From contig CALAOT010000071.1 of the NCBI GenBank assembly GCA_937889545.1, forward strand, positions 62,001-126,000: a stretch of 64,000 bases of DNA. Reading direction: 5' to 3'. This document shows, piece after piece, positions 30,507 through 38,684 of this stretch. The first letter of the stretch is position 1, and each line of letters begins with the position of its first letter. The translations under genes were made by a program, and so were the position numbers. A model generated the notes under the pieces. It was given only the letters and a program-made list of their open reading frames with translations, searched no databases and had not been told where the DNA came from. The DNA comes from an uncultured Opitutaceae bacterium. Its GTDB lineage: Bacteria; Verrucomicrobiota; Verrucomicrobiia; Opitutales; Opitutaceae.

Positions 30507-32465
30507 ATGTCCCTCTGCCCAACTCTCATCCTCCGGCGGATAATCGGAACGCCGTTCCTGTCCCTGTCCGGGCTCAAGCCGTACGTCCTTTGCGCAGGCG
30601 CGCTTGCCTTCCCGATGGCGATCGCCGCCGAGGCGCCTCGCTCGGCCGAGTACGAAACGGCGCAGAGAAGCCTGGCGCAGGGCTGGAACACGTGGGATGT
30701 CTACAGCGTCGGGGCGCAGGTGCTGCTCCCCGAGGGATTCACGATTCGCGTCGGTCTCAAGCACAACTCCGCCCTGTATGCCGACGCATTCCTGTCCGAC
30801 ATGCTGATTGGGCGCCAAGGAGCGGGCGAAGAGAAGGTCTTCCCGGGGCCGCACACATGGAACGGCAGCTATACGGAGCTGCGCGTGTCGTGGCAGAAGC
30901 ATGAACTGATTCTGCAGACCGCCCACGATGGCGGGGACCTCGTCATGCTGGCGACGCCTGTCGGATCGAATGCCGGTCTTCCCCCCACGCTGGTGATCTC
31001 GGCGGGCGTGCTTTGGAACCGCCCGGGCGGCGCTGTGAGATCGGGGGACCATATCGAATTCAGCAGTCCTTCCCGCAAGGTCTTCGTTTACTGGACAGGA
31101 ATAGAACAGCCGGCCGCGGCACTTCCCATCGACGCGCCGTATTTTGCGGCGCCTTTCCAGGGCCCCTTGGGCGCCAGCACCGGTCGTCCACGGTCAGTCG
31201 AACAGATCCGCGCGGTCCTTGGGCGCGAGCAGCCGTCTGGCGCGGGAGTCTCGCGGGCGATCGAGAGCGTGATGGGTTGGGACACGGTCTTCGACCCGTC
31301 AGAGTCGCGGGTCATCTCGCCCGTCAGCCGCCTGTGGTCGACGGGCTGGGGTGGCTATGTCCTGTTCGAGTGGGACACCTTTTTCGCGGCGTCTCTCGCG
31401 GCGGTAGGGGATCGCAACCTAGCATACGCCAACGCGATGGAAATCCTGAGGGAGTCCACCCCGGCGGGCCTCGTGCCCAACTATGCCCGCCCTGGCGGCT
31501 GGAAGAGCTTCGATCGCTCCGAATCGCCAGTCGGCGCGATAACGGTCCTGGGCCTGTACCGAAGATTCCACGATATCTGGTTCCTGCGCGACGCCTTCGA
31601 TCCGCTTCTCCGCTGGAATCGTTGGTGGGATCAGCACCGCGAACTCGGCGGCTATCTCGTCCTTGGCACCGACGCAGGCAACCGACCAACGAACCCTGAT
31701 GACACGGCAGTTGGCACACTGCAGGGTGCAAAGTATGAAGGCCTCGACAACAGCCCCATGTACGACGACGCCCCGTTCGATCGCAACACGGGCAGGATGC
31801 ACTTGGCCGATGTCGGCATAATGAGCCTGTACGTCGCGGACTGCCGCGCGCTGGCTGAGATTGCAGACGTCCTTGGTAACGTCCAGGAGGCCCGGGAATT
31901 GCGGGCCCGCGGAGCGCGCTACTGCGCCAAGCTCCAGGCCCTCTGGGACGAGAAGACGGGGATGTTCCTGAACAAGAACCTGGATACGGGCGGTTTCAGC
32001 ACGCGCCTGTCGCCCACGAATTTCTATCCCATGCTGGCCAAGGCGGCCACGCCCCTGCAGGCCGCCCGCATGGTCAATGAGCACCTGCTCAACCCCGACG
32101 AGTTCTGGGGCGAGTGGGTGATCCCCTCCATCGCCCGGTCCGACCCGGCGTTCCGCGACCAGGAATACTGGCGCGGCCGCATCTGGGGCCCGATGAACTA
32201 TCTGGTGTACCTGGGGCTTCTCAACTACGACCAGCCTTCCGCGCGCAGGCAGTTCGCCCAGAAATCGCTCGCCCTGTTCAACAAGGAGTGGGCGTTGAAC
32301 GGCCACGTGCACGAGAACTACAACGCGATCACGGGGATGGGGGACGACGTCAGCTCGAGTGACCGATTCTACCATTGGGGGGCGCTGCTAGGCCTGATCG
32401 ACTACATGGAAAATGGCTCGGGAACGGATAAGGCCGCAGCGTCCGGTCCCGGTTCGGGCCGCTAG
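30507..32465 (+). CDS. Secreted GH63 / MGH1-like (alpha/alpha)6 glycosidase
   Basis: 652-residue exported protein with a long N-terminal signal region (GLKPYVLCAGALAFPMAIAA). An N-terminal beta-sandwich (about 55-240) precedes an (alpha/alpha)6 barrel with clan GH-G blocks: GGYVLFEWDTFFAASLAAVG, LVPNYARPGGWKSFDRSESP, EGLDNSPMYDD, YWRGRIWGPMNYLVYLGL and ENYNAITGMGDDVSSSDRFYHWGALLG. Relatives include alpha-glucosidases, mannosylglycerate hydrolases and trehalase-like enzymes. The acidic residues in LDNSPMYDD and the Glu of HENYNA are probable catalytic candidates by analogy. The ATG at 30507 was chosen because the upstream 49 residues are not signal-like. Substrate unknown; location in the island suggests side-chain trimming. 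Confidence 0.85.
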   Translation: MSLCPTLILRRIIGTPFLSLSGLKPYVLCAGALAFPMAIAAEAPRSAEYETAQRSLAQGWNTWDVYSVGAQVLLPEGFTIRVGLKHNSALYADAFLSDMLIGRQGAGEEKVFPGPHTWNGSYTELRVSWQKHELILQTAHDGGDLVMLATPVGSNAGLPPTLVISAGVLWNRPGGAVRSGDHIEFSSPSRKVFVYWTGIEQPAAALPIDAPYFAAPFQGPLGASTGRPRSVEQIRAVLGREQPSGAGVSRAIESVMGWDTVFDPSESRVISPVSRLWSTGWGGYVLFEWDTFFAASLAAVGDRNLAYANAMEILRESTPAGLVPNYARPGGWKSFDRSESPVGAITVLGLYRRFHDIWFLRDAFDPLLRWNRWWDQHRELGGYLVLGTDAGNRPTNPDDTAVGTLQGAKYEGLDNSPMYDDAPFDRNTGRMHLADVGIMSLYVADCRALAEIADVLGNVQEARELRARGARYCAKLQALWDEKTGMFLNKNLDTGGFSTRLSPTNFYPMLAKAATPLQAARMVNEHLLNPDEFWGEWVIPSIARSDPAFRDQEYWRGRIWGPMNYLVYLGLLNYDQPSARRQFAQKSLALFNKEWALNGHVHENYNAITGMGDDVSSSDRFYHWGALLGLIDYMENGSGTDKAAASGPGSGR

Positions 32466-32485
32466 GCGGCCACAAGAAACTCCCA

Positions 32486-32526
32486 GCCCACGCACAGCTT
32501 GCGCCGGATGTGCGCCCTGCGTGGGC
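32486..32526. terminator. Inverted repeat between convergent GH63-like and EamA genes
   Basis: GCCCACGCA (32486-32494) and TGCGTGGGC (32518-32526) form a perfect 9-bp stem. The 23-nt loop contains a second short GCGC/GCGC pair. The structure sits in the 80-nt gap between two convergent stop codons and is the best candidate for a bidirectional terminator there. Confidence 0.45.
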
Positions 32527-32545
32527 GCAACCGCCTTTCAGGCGC

Positions 32546-33481
32546 TCAGTGATGGGTAACCAGCGTTAGCACGATACACCCAGCGACGGCGATAACTCCA
32601 CCGACGATCGAGCGGCGGGTTGGACGATCGCCCTCAAGCCAAAACGCGATCGGAATCGAAACAAGCGGAGTCGTCGCCGCTATGGGAAGAACAACCCCGC
32701 TTGGCGTCGTCGCAAGGGCCCACTGGTAGCAGCCCACGCCGGCGACGGGCCCGGCGAGCCCATTGGCGAGAGTCCACAACAATGGGCCACGAACTCCGGG
32801 CGAGGCGGAAGGCGGCCGACGGGGGAGCCGGCGCAGAAGCCGCAGGATCCAGAACCAACAGAGCGTGAACACAAGCCCTGCCAAGAGCCGCTCGTACGCC
32901 GCCGTCAGTCCAAAAGTCACGTTTGAGACCGATTCGCCGGCCGCGGCCGCGACCATGACCGCCTTGCGGCTCAGAAGGGCGGCGCCGAGGCCCTGGCCGC
33001 AGGCCCCGACGAACCCATAAAGGAGCCCAATCGGCCTCACCCGGACGCGCGGCGGATTCGAGCCGCCCGGGACGATGGCCACGACCACCCCGAGAAGAAT
33101 GACTCCGCCCCAGAGGATCTGGGAAATCGAAAGCCGTGTCCCGAGCCACCACCATTCGCCGAAGGCTGCAAGCGGGGCCGCGAGACACTGGACCATGAGA
33201 ACGGTGATGCGGGAGCCCAGAAGCGGCAAGGCGCCGTATACGCCGAGGTCCCCGACCCCAAGTCCGACAATTCCGCTGATGAAGAACCAGGCTGTTCCTG
33301 CGCTGGTGAAGCCGCCTCCCATCGTGTGGGCGAACAGCCCGAGAACGAGAACCCCGATCACGAGCCGGCTCAGATTGGCACGCAGCGTGCCCAGCACGCG
33401 AATGCTGTGGTTGGCGCAGGTAGCGTTGAGCGCAAAGAAGAAGGCGGAGAGAAAGGCGGGTAGCAAATGCGAGGGGCGCAT
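32546..33481 (-). CDS. EamA/DMT-superfamily transporter
   Basis: 311-residue inner-membrane protein with ten hydrophobic segments arranged as two EamA halves: LLPAFLSAFFFALNATCANH through SQILWGGVILLGVVVAIVPGG, and IGLLYGFVGACGQGLGAALL through SIVGGVIAVAGCIVLTLV. Both halves show the small-residue-rich helices and the closing GGxxxxxG helix of drug/metabolite exporters. Substrate cannot be predicted. The ATG at 33481 begins the first helix directly (MRPSHLLPAFLS). It lies 103 nt downstream of the glycyl-radical activase on the same strand, but two strong hairpins separate them, so it is probably a separate transcript or an attenuated last gene of that operon. Confidence 0.88.
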   Translation of the reverse strand: MRPSHLLPAFLSAFFFALNATCANHSIRVLGTLRANLSRLVIGVLVLGLFAHTMGGGFTSAGTAWFFISGIVGLGVGDLGVYGALPLLGSRITVLMVQCLAAPLAAFGEWWWLGTRLSISQILWGGVILLGVVVAIVPGGSNPPRVRVRPIGLLYGFVGACGQGLGAALLSRKAVMVAAAAGESVSNVTFGLTAAYERLLAGLVFTLCWFWILRLLRRLPRRPPSASPGVRGPLLWTLANGLAGPVAGVGCYQWALATTPSGVVLPIAATTPLVSIPIAFWLEGDRPTRRSIVGGVIAVAGCIVLTLVTHH

Positions 33482-33517
33482 TCAATGGGCGGGAGCCTTC
33501 CCACGCCAACCCGAAAG

Positions 33518-33553
33518 CCCGCGTTTGCGCGGGATCCGCTTTATGGAAAGCGG
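33518..33553. terminator. Two tandem hairpins downstream of the glycyl radical operon
   Basis: CCCGCG-TTTG-CGCGGG (33518-33533) is followed two bases later by CCGCTTT-ATGG-AAAGCGG (33536-33553), both perfect. They lie in the 103-nt gap between the activase stop and the start of the EamA gene on the same strand, which suits a terminator or a processing barrier. A third weaker CCGCC/GGCGG pair follows towards 33585. Confidence 0.5.
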
Positions 33554-33584
33554 GAGCCAAACCGCCCTTTTCCGTAAGCGGCGG

Positions 33585-34352
33585 TCAGCCGAGGGCGGCC
33601 TGTGGGGCGCCGGCCCCGTGGAGCGAGTCGAGCCAGGCGGCGATTTCGGCCGGCCCGGGCACGTGGGTGCTGAGCTCGGGGCGGGGGCGGCCGAGATCGC
33701 CGTATTTGGCCTCGCCGGCCTCATGGTAGGGCATGAGTTCGATCGCGAGCTTGGGCCAGCGGCGACCGAGCTCCGCAATGGCGCCCAGATGCTCCGCGTC
33801 GTCATTCATCCCGGGCACGAGCGGGCAGCGCAGGCGCACGGACGCGCCAGCCTCCAGAAGGCGGGCGAGATTGGCGAACGGAAGATCGGGCTCGATGCCG
33901 GTGAGCGCGCGGTGGCGGGCCGGGTCGGTGGCCTTGTAATCGTAGAGAAACACGTCGACGTCGGGGCGCAGCGCGTCGAGGCGCGGCCAATCGAGCGCGC
34001 CGCAGGTGTCAAGGCAGGTGTGGATGTTCTCCGCCTTCGCGGCGGCGAGGAGCGCGGCGCAGAACATGTATTGCGCGGTCGGCTCGCCGCCGGAGACCGT
34101 GAGGCCGCCTCCGGACTCGGCGTAATAGCGGGCATCGCGGCGGACGACCGCCATGACCTCCTCGACGGTTGTCGCCCAACCGTAGGTCTTTCCGCTGCGA
34201 CCGGTCTCGGGCGCGAAGGCCTGCGACTCGGGGTTGTGGCACCAGGCGCAGCGAAGCGGGCAGCCTTTCAGAAAGACGACGGTGCGCACGCCCGGGCCGT
34301 CGTGCAGGGCGCCGCGCTGAAGGTCAAAGACGATCCCGACGATGTCATTCAT
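33585..34352 (-). CDS. Glycyl-radical-enzyme activase (PflA-type radical SAM)
   Basis: 255-residue radical S-adenosylmethionine enzyme that installs the glycyl radical on its partner. The cluster motif is CPLRCAWC (CX3CX2C) in FLKGCPLRCAWCHNPES, followed by GGGLTVSGGEP (SAM binding), HTCLDTCGALDW and DVFLYDYKATD. It has no extra ferredoxin domain with additional Cys clusters, so it resembles the short PflA form rather than the longer activases of CutC or benzylsuccinate synthase. The ATG at 34352 overlaps the glycyl radical enzyme gene by 8 nt, so the two are translationally coupled and almost certainly a cognate pair. Last gene of the operon before paired hairpins. Confidence 0.93.
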   Translation of the reverse strand: MNDIVGIVFDLQRGALHDGPGVRTVVFLKGCPLRCAWCHNPESQAFAPETGRSGKTYGWATTVEEVMAVVRRDARYYAESGGGLTVSGGEPTAQYMFCAALLAAAKAENIHTCLDTCGALDWPRLDALRPDVDVFLYDYKATDPARHRALTGIEPDLPFANLARLLEAGASVRLRCPLVPGMNDDAEHLGAIAELGRRWPKLAIELMPYHEAGEAKYGDLGRPRPELSTHVPGPAEIAAWLDSLHGAGAPQAALG

Positions 34353-36648
34353 AGAGCGTGCGGGAGATGATCTCGATCTGGACGTCGCGGGGAAGCTCGA
34401 CAAAGCGGATGCTGAAACCCCCGACGCGCACCATGAGGTGGCCCCAGTTCTCGGGCTCCCTCATCGCCGATTCCAGGTCGGCGCGGGAGACGACGGTGAT
34501 CATTGCCTGGGTGCCGCCGCCGGCCCAGTAGGCGCGCAGCAGGGCCTCCAGCTTCGCGCGGTGCCGGCGGAAGAGGCCGCCGGAGAACTTCATGTTCTGC
34601 ACGGTCCCTGCGTGAATGCCCGGGTCGAGCTTGACCAGGGAGTTCAGGAAAGCCGTGACGCCGCTGCGGTCGGCGCCGGGTGTGGGGTTGTTGCCGTTGG
34701 CGAGTCGTTCGCATGCTCGGCGGCCGTCGGCGGAGGCCGCTGTGGTGCGCCCGAGGATGGTGTTGGCGTGATTGTTGATCACGACGACCAGGTAGCTATC
34801 GAGGCCCACGCGCGCGGCCTGGGCGCGGGTGAGCCCGCAGGCGTGCTCATGGACGCGTTGCGCCATGGCGTCGGCCGCGTCGTCGTCGTTGCCGTATTTC
34901 GGCACGGTCAGGAGTCTTTGGCGCAGGGCCTCATAGTCGGGGCCCGCGAAGTTTGCGTCGAGCGCGGCGACGAGACGCGGGAGCGTGACGGCGCGGTCGC
35001 GGAAGACGACATGCTCGATGGCGAGAAGGGCGTCGGCGGCGGTTGTGTTGCCGTACGTCTCGTTCGTGCCGCCGAGGTGGCGAACGCCGCCGGAAAAGAT
35101 CGGCATGGCGCGGGCAATGCAGTCGTCGTAGAGCGCGCTCAGGAACAGGAAGGGCGCTTCGCGGCCAGCGACGTCGTATTCGATCCTTTCCTGCTCTGCC
35201 AGCGCGGCGACAAAGTGCTCAAGCTGCGCTGCGTAGGCGCGCCAGACGCCTTCGAACGAGGCGAACCCGGCGACGTTGCCCGTTCTCGGGCCCGCCTGGC
35301 GGCGCGCAACGGGGTCCCAGCCGTCGTGCAGGGCGAGCTCAAGGCACTTGGCAAGGTTGACAACGCCGTTGGGGGTGCCGACGGACCGGTGGGCGAGGAC
35401 GTACTCGCCGCAGCCGTAGGGCGTATACTGGGCGGCTTCGGTCTCTTGGACGCCAAAGGCGCGGGCGACGGCGGGGATATTGACGTCGTCGTTGTAGAGG
35501 ATGGGGAAGGTGCAGCCTTCGCCGATGACGTCGAGGGCGCGTGCCATGAGGGCGGGGTTCTGGCCCTTGTAAAAGCGGAGGGAGAGCTGGGGCTGGTTGA
35601 GGCAAACGCGGCGCGTGGCCTCCATGGCGAGGAGGGCGAAGCGGTCGGAGGCATCCCCGTCCGCGCGGCCGCGCCCGCCGATGATGACCCGGTTGTTGAA
35701 CTGGTTTTCGTAGGCCTTCATCAGGCGCCACCAGCTGCAAATGGTCTCGGTGGCCGTCTCCTCCGTGAGGAGGCGGGCGTCCAGATCCCGGGCAAGGAAC
35801 GGGCCGAGCCAATCGTCGACGCGGCCGTAGTTCCAAGTGCCGCTGATGAGAGCATAGATCCACGCGAGCTGAATGGCCTCGTGAAAGGTTGCTGGCGCCC
35901 GCTGAGCGACAGCCTCGCAGGAGGAGGCAATGACCTTCAGCTCGGCCTCGCGGGCGTCGTCACCGCAGTCGGCGGCGAGGGAGCGGGACTGTGCCGCGTA
36001 GTGGCGGAGCGAGGCTGCCACCAGGCGGAGGGCCGCGCGCAGTCCCTCGAGAAATTCGCGCTGCGCAGGTTCGGCTCCGGCCACGCGGGCGGCGACCTCC
36101 GCGTCGAGACCGCCCAAGCCGAGGCGGAGGAGCTTCGCGTAGTCGAGCACGGTGCCGGCCATGCGGTAGAGCGGGAAGGCGGCGCCGCTATCGCTGGTCC
36201 AGGCGTCGGAGGGGAGCGCGGCGGCGAGGGCGGGCGGGTAGGCGGCCCGGGTCTTGGACTCGGTCGTGCGCGCCTCCCAGAAGGCGATCAACTCCTCGGC
36301 TTCGGCGCGGGCGGCCTCATCAAGGCCGCGCTCGGTGACGACACTTCGGATCTGGCCGGCGAGGCAGGCGTACCCTAGGCCGCCAGGCTCGGGGCCGAAG
36401 GAGACGAGCGGGTAGCGGATGCGGCCTGCGATGAGATCGCCGTCCTCGATCGGCTCGAACGAGGATGGGAATTGGGACGAGAGGACGGCAAGCTCCCGGG
36501 TCACCGGCGAGTCGTGCTCGTGGGCGCGAAAGGCCGCCGTGATGGCCCGTTCGCGGGCCAACGGGGCGGGGGCGGCCAGCGCGGCTTCGACATTCAGGTC
36601 GTGCAGGGTCTTCATTGTCTGGCGAAAGGGGGAGGCGGCGTGCGCCAT
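34345..36648 (-). CDS. Glycyl radical enzyme of unassigned specificity (PFL-like)
   Basis: 767-residue anaerobic radical enzyme of the pyruvate formate-lyase superfamily. The glycyl-radical loop near the C-terminus is RVGGFSIRFVEL with Gly744 as radical site. The thiyl-radical Cys is Cys413 in TPYGCGEYVLAHRS. A single Cys in a GCxE loop excludes true pyruvate formate-lyase, which has adjacent Cys-Cys, and points to a dehydratase, decarboxylase or lyase subtype. The usual diol-dehydratase and choline-lyase loop reads GCVE or GCIE; here it is GCGE. The substrate is unknown. ATG 36648 has GGAG at good spacing, 15 nt after the PhyH stop. Its stop overlaps the activase start. Operon order: PhyH oxygenase, this gene, activase. 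Confidence 0.92.
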   Translation of the reverse strand: MAHAASPFRQTMKTLHDLNVEAALAAPAPLARERAITAAFRAHEHDSPVTRELAVLSSQFPSSFEPIEDGDLIAGRIRYPLVSFGPEPGGLGYACLAGQIRSVVTERGLDEAARAEAEELIAFWEARTTESKTRAAYPPALAAALPSDAWTSDSGAAFPLYRMAGTVLDYAKLLRLGLGGLDAEVAARVAGAEPAQREFLEGLRAALRLVAASLRHYAAQSRSLAADCGDDAREAELKVIASSCEAVAQRAPATFHEAIQLAWIYALISGTWNYGRVDDWLGPFLARDLDARLLTEETATETICSWWRLMKAYENQFNNRVIIGGRGRADGDASDRFALLAMEATRRVCLNQPQLSLRFYKGQNPALMARALDVIGEGCTFPILYNDDVNIPAVARAFGVQETEAAQYTPYGCGEYVLAHRSVGTPNGVVNLAKCLELALHDGWDPVARRQAGPRTGNVAGFASFEGVWRAYAAQLEHFVAALAEQERIEYDVAGREAPFLFLSALYDDCIARAMPIFSGGVRHLGGTNETYGNTTAADALLAIEHVVFRDRAVTLPRLVAALDANFAGPDYEALRQRLLTVPKYGNDDDAADAMAQRVHEHACGLTRAQAARVGLDSYLVVVINNHANTILGRTTAASADGRRACERLANGNNPTPGADRSGVTAFLNSLVKLDPGIHAGTVQNMKFSGGLFRRHRAKLEALLRAYWAGGGTQAMITVVSRADLESAMREPENWGHLMVRVGGFSIRFVELPRDVQIEIISRTLYE

Positions 36649-36663
36649 CGGCGGGGGCTCCGC

Positions 36664-37503
36664 TCAATGGGAGTTCCTGTAGGAATTCAACATGCCGCGC
36701 CTGGCGAGGACCTCGGGGTAGGCGCGGGTCGGCTCGGCGTAGACGTTTCCCCCCAGATCGCGGCCGCGGGCGAGGTACACCTGGTGAGCGCCCCCAAAGG
36801 CCTCGTCGTTGAACCTCGCGCGGGTGGAGCAGAAGCGGAGCGTCCAGCCGCAGCGGCGGAGGTCGGAGGTGTTGGGCTCGGAACCGTGCTGTATGCGCGC
36901 GTCGTGGAGCGAGCACTGGTTGGGTTGGAGCTCGATGTAGACGCGACGGGAATCATCGCGCTGCCGCTGGACGATCTCGGAGCCAAACACGCTCGTTGAT
37001 AGGTCGACGTTTTCGTAGTCTGAGAAGCCCTGTCGCGCCTCGCGGTGCGTGCGGGGTATCACCATCATGCAGCCGTTGACCTTGGTGGAGGGGTCAATGG
37101 CGAGCCAGACTGTGCAAACCTCCATGGGCGTGATCTTGCCCTTCCAGTAGGCGGAGTCCTCGTGCCATGGCACGCGCCTGCCGCTGCCCTTGGGCTTGCA
37201 GATGAAATGGGTCGAGAAAAGAGCGAGGTCCTCGCCGAGGATGGGAGTGGCAAGGCAGAGGATCGACTCGTCGAGGGCCCACTCGAGCAGCTTCGGGTGC
37301 ATGAAGTGGGGAACGTCCATAGCCTCGGGGCGCTCGCCGGCTGGCAGATCGGCGAGGATCTCCTCAAAACAGGACTTCAGGCCGTCGAATCTGGCCTCGG
37401 GGAGGACGGGCTGATCGAAGACGAGGTAGCCTTCGCTCTCGTAGTGCCGGACTTGGCCGGAGGTGAGGCGGCCGGTGCGGATCGGGCCGCTGATTGCAGA
37501 CAT
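36664..37503 (-). CDS. Phytanoyl-CoA dioxygenase (PhyH) family Fe(II)/2-oxoglutarate oxygenase
   Basis: 279-residue cytoplasmic oxygenase. The iron ligands appear as His and Asp in PWHEDSAYWKG and a distal His in ARIQHGSEPN, with Arg in CGWTLRFCSTR as the probable 2-oxoglutarate anchor. The N-terminus GQVRHYESEGYLVFDQPVL is the usual PhyH entry. Bacterial members hydroxylate many small metabolites; the substrate here is not evident. ATG 37503 is preferred since it leaves 95 nt for divergent promoters; ATG 37545 is the alternative. It is the first gene of the operon with the glycyl radical enzyme and its activase, so an O2-consuming and an O2-sensitive enzyme are co-transcribed. Confidence 0.88.
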   Translation of the reverse strand: MSAISGPIRTGRLTSGQVRHYESEGYLVFDQPVLPEARFDGLKSCFEEILADLPAGERPEAMDVPHFMHPKLLEWALDESILCLATPILGEDLALFSTHFICKPKGSGRRVPWHEDSAYWKGKITPMEVCTVWLAIDPSTKVNGCMMVIPRTHREARQGFSDYENVDLSTSVFGSEIVQRQRDDSRRVYIELQPNQCSLHDARIQHGSEPNTSDLRRCGWTLRFCSTRARFNDEAFGGAHQVYLARGRDLGGNVYAEPTRAYPEVLARRGMLNSYRNSH

Positions 37504-37598
37504 AGTGGTGGAAAGGGTTGGCTTGGGGAAGACGGGCATGAACATAGCTCATGATATCTGACGTGACTTGCCATATGGTGACATTTATATGTGTTTAA

Positions 37599-38444
37599 AT
37601 GATATCGGCTGCCTCTCCAAGATTGCTCCTTGGGCGAATCGTGGCACCTGGAGAATACGGCCATGTGGCCCGACCGCGGCTCACGCGACGACGCACGCTG
37701 CACGCGCACACCCACGATTTCGCGGAGATCTTCTGGATAAACGAAGGCCAGGGTTGGCATCTTATCAACGGGCGGCGGGAACGACTGCTGCCGGGCGACC
37801 TGTGGTGCATCCGGCCGGAGGACGTGCACCAGCTCGTCCCGGTCGGGACGGGGCTGCTTGCGATCACCAACATCGCGTTTCCGACGGAGGGGCTCGAGTG
37901 GCTGAGGCAGCGCTATTTCGCGGGCGAGGCGCGCTGGTTCTGGCTGCCGCCCGAGGCGCGGGGTCCCGTTCCGGTGGACGCGGTGCGCCTGCACGCGCTA
38001 AACACTGCGGCGGACAAGCTGGCATTCGCGCCCCGCGACCGGCTGCACTTTGAGCATTTCCTGCTCGGGGTTTTTGCGGAGCTGGGCGGCCCGCCCGATG
38101 AGCTTGGGCTTGCAGGCGCGCCCGACTGGCTTGGGGAAGCGTGCCGGCGGATGTGCGAGCCCGAGCCGCTGCGCGAGGGTGTGACGGCATTGTTCCGGCT
38201 GGCGGGACGCTCGCCGGAGCATGTGGCCCGCGTGATGAGGGCGATGCTCGGAATTACGCCGAGCGAGTACGTGAACCGCCGACGGATCGCGCAAGCTGCC
38301 TTTCAGCTGCGGATGACGGCGCGGCCCGTGACGGAGATCGCGTTCGAGGTGGGCTACGAGAACCTGAGCCACTTCTTCCACGTGTTTCGCAGGCTAAATG
38401 GCACGAGCCCAAGAAGCTACCGGGCGCGTCTGGCCGCGACGTAG
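37599..38444 (+). CDS. AraC-family transcriptional regulator with cupin sensor
   Basis: 281-residue regulator. The N-terminal cupin-like sensor (HAHTHDFAEIFWINEGQGWH, LLPGDLWCIRPEDVHQL) is of the type that binds sugars or small organic effectors. The C-terminal double helix-turn-helix domain carries the AraC signatures SPSEYVNRRRIAQAAFQLR (written here ITPSEYVNRRRIAQAAFQLR) and ITEIAFEVGYENLSHFFHVF-like TEIAFEVGYENLSHFFHVF. It is transcribed away from the PhyH-glycyl radical operon and is most likely its activator. Starts at ATG 37599 in an unusually AT-rich spacer with no clear ribosome-binding site. The 95-nt spacer contains the 8-bp palindrome CCATATGG, a possible operator element. Confidence 0.9.
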   Translation: MISAASPRLLLGRIVAPGEYGHVARPRLTRRRTLHAHTHDFAEIFWINEGQGWHLINGRRERLLPGDLWCIRPEDVHQLVPVGTGLLAITNIAFPTEGLEWLRQRYFAGEARWFWLPPEARGPVPVDAVRLHALNTAADKLAFAPRDRLHFEHFLLGVFAELGGPPDELGLAGAPDWLGEACRRMCEPEPLREGVTALFRLAGRSPEHVARVMRAMLGITPSEYVNRRRIAQAAFQLRMTARPVTEIAFEVGYENLSHFFHVFRRLNGTSPRSYRARLAAT

Positions 38445-38684
38445 GTGGGAACGAAAGGTTACCTTAAGAAAGAACCGCCTGAGAATCATCGCAACGAGCT
38501 CCGGTTGCCGAGGAACCGCACTCGCAGGAGAGGGAACCTGTGTTGCCGCGTTGGGATGACATGGAATCAACCCACACCCAGCCATTGTTTCGAGAAGCTT
38601 CACCTAGAACCCAGTTTCTAATATTGGTGGCATCAGCCCCGCTATTGGTTGCCGCTTTCACCACGGCTGCCACCGTTTTGCTTT

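Noticed and set aside
33482-34352. EamA transporter as certain part of the glycyl radical operon
   Set aside because: It is on the same strand, but two strong hairpins in the 103-nt gap make co-transcription doubtful.
34342-36378. 678-codon plus-strand frame antisense to the glycyl radical enzyme
   Set aside because: Shadow frame; the minus strand has both radical-enzyme motifs intact.
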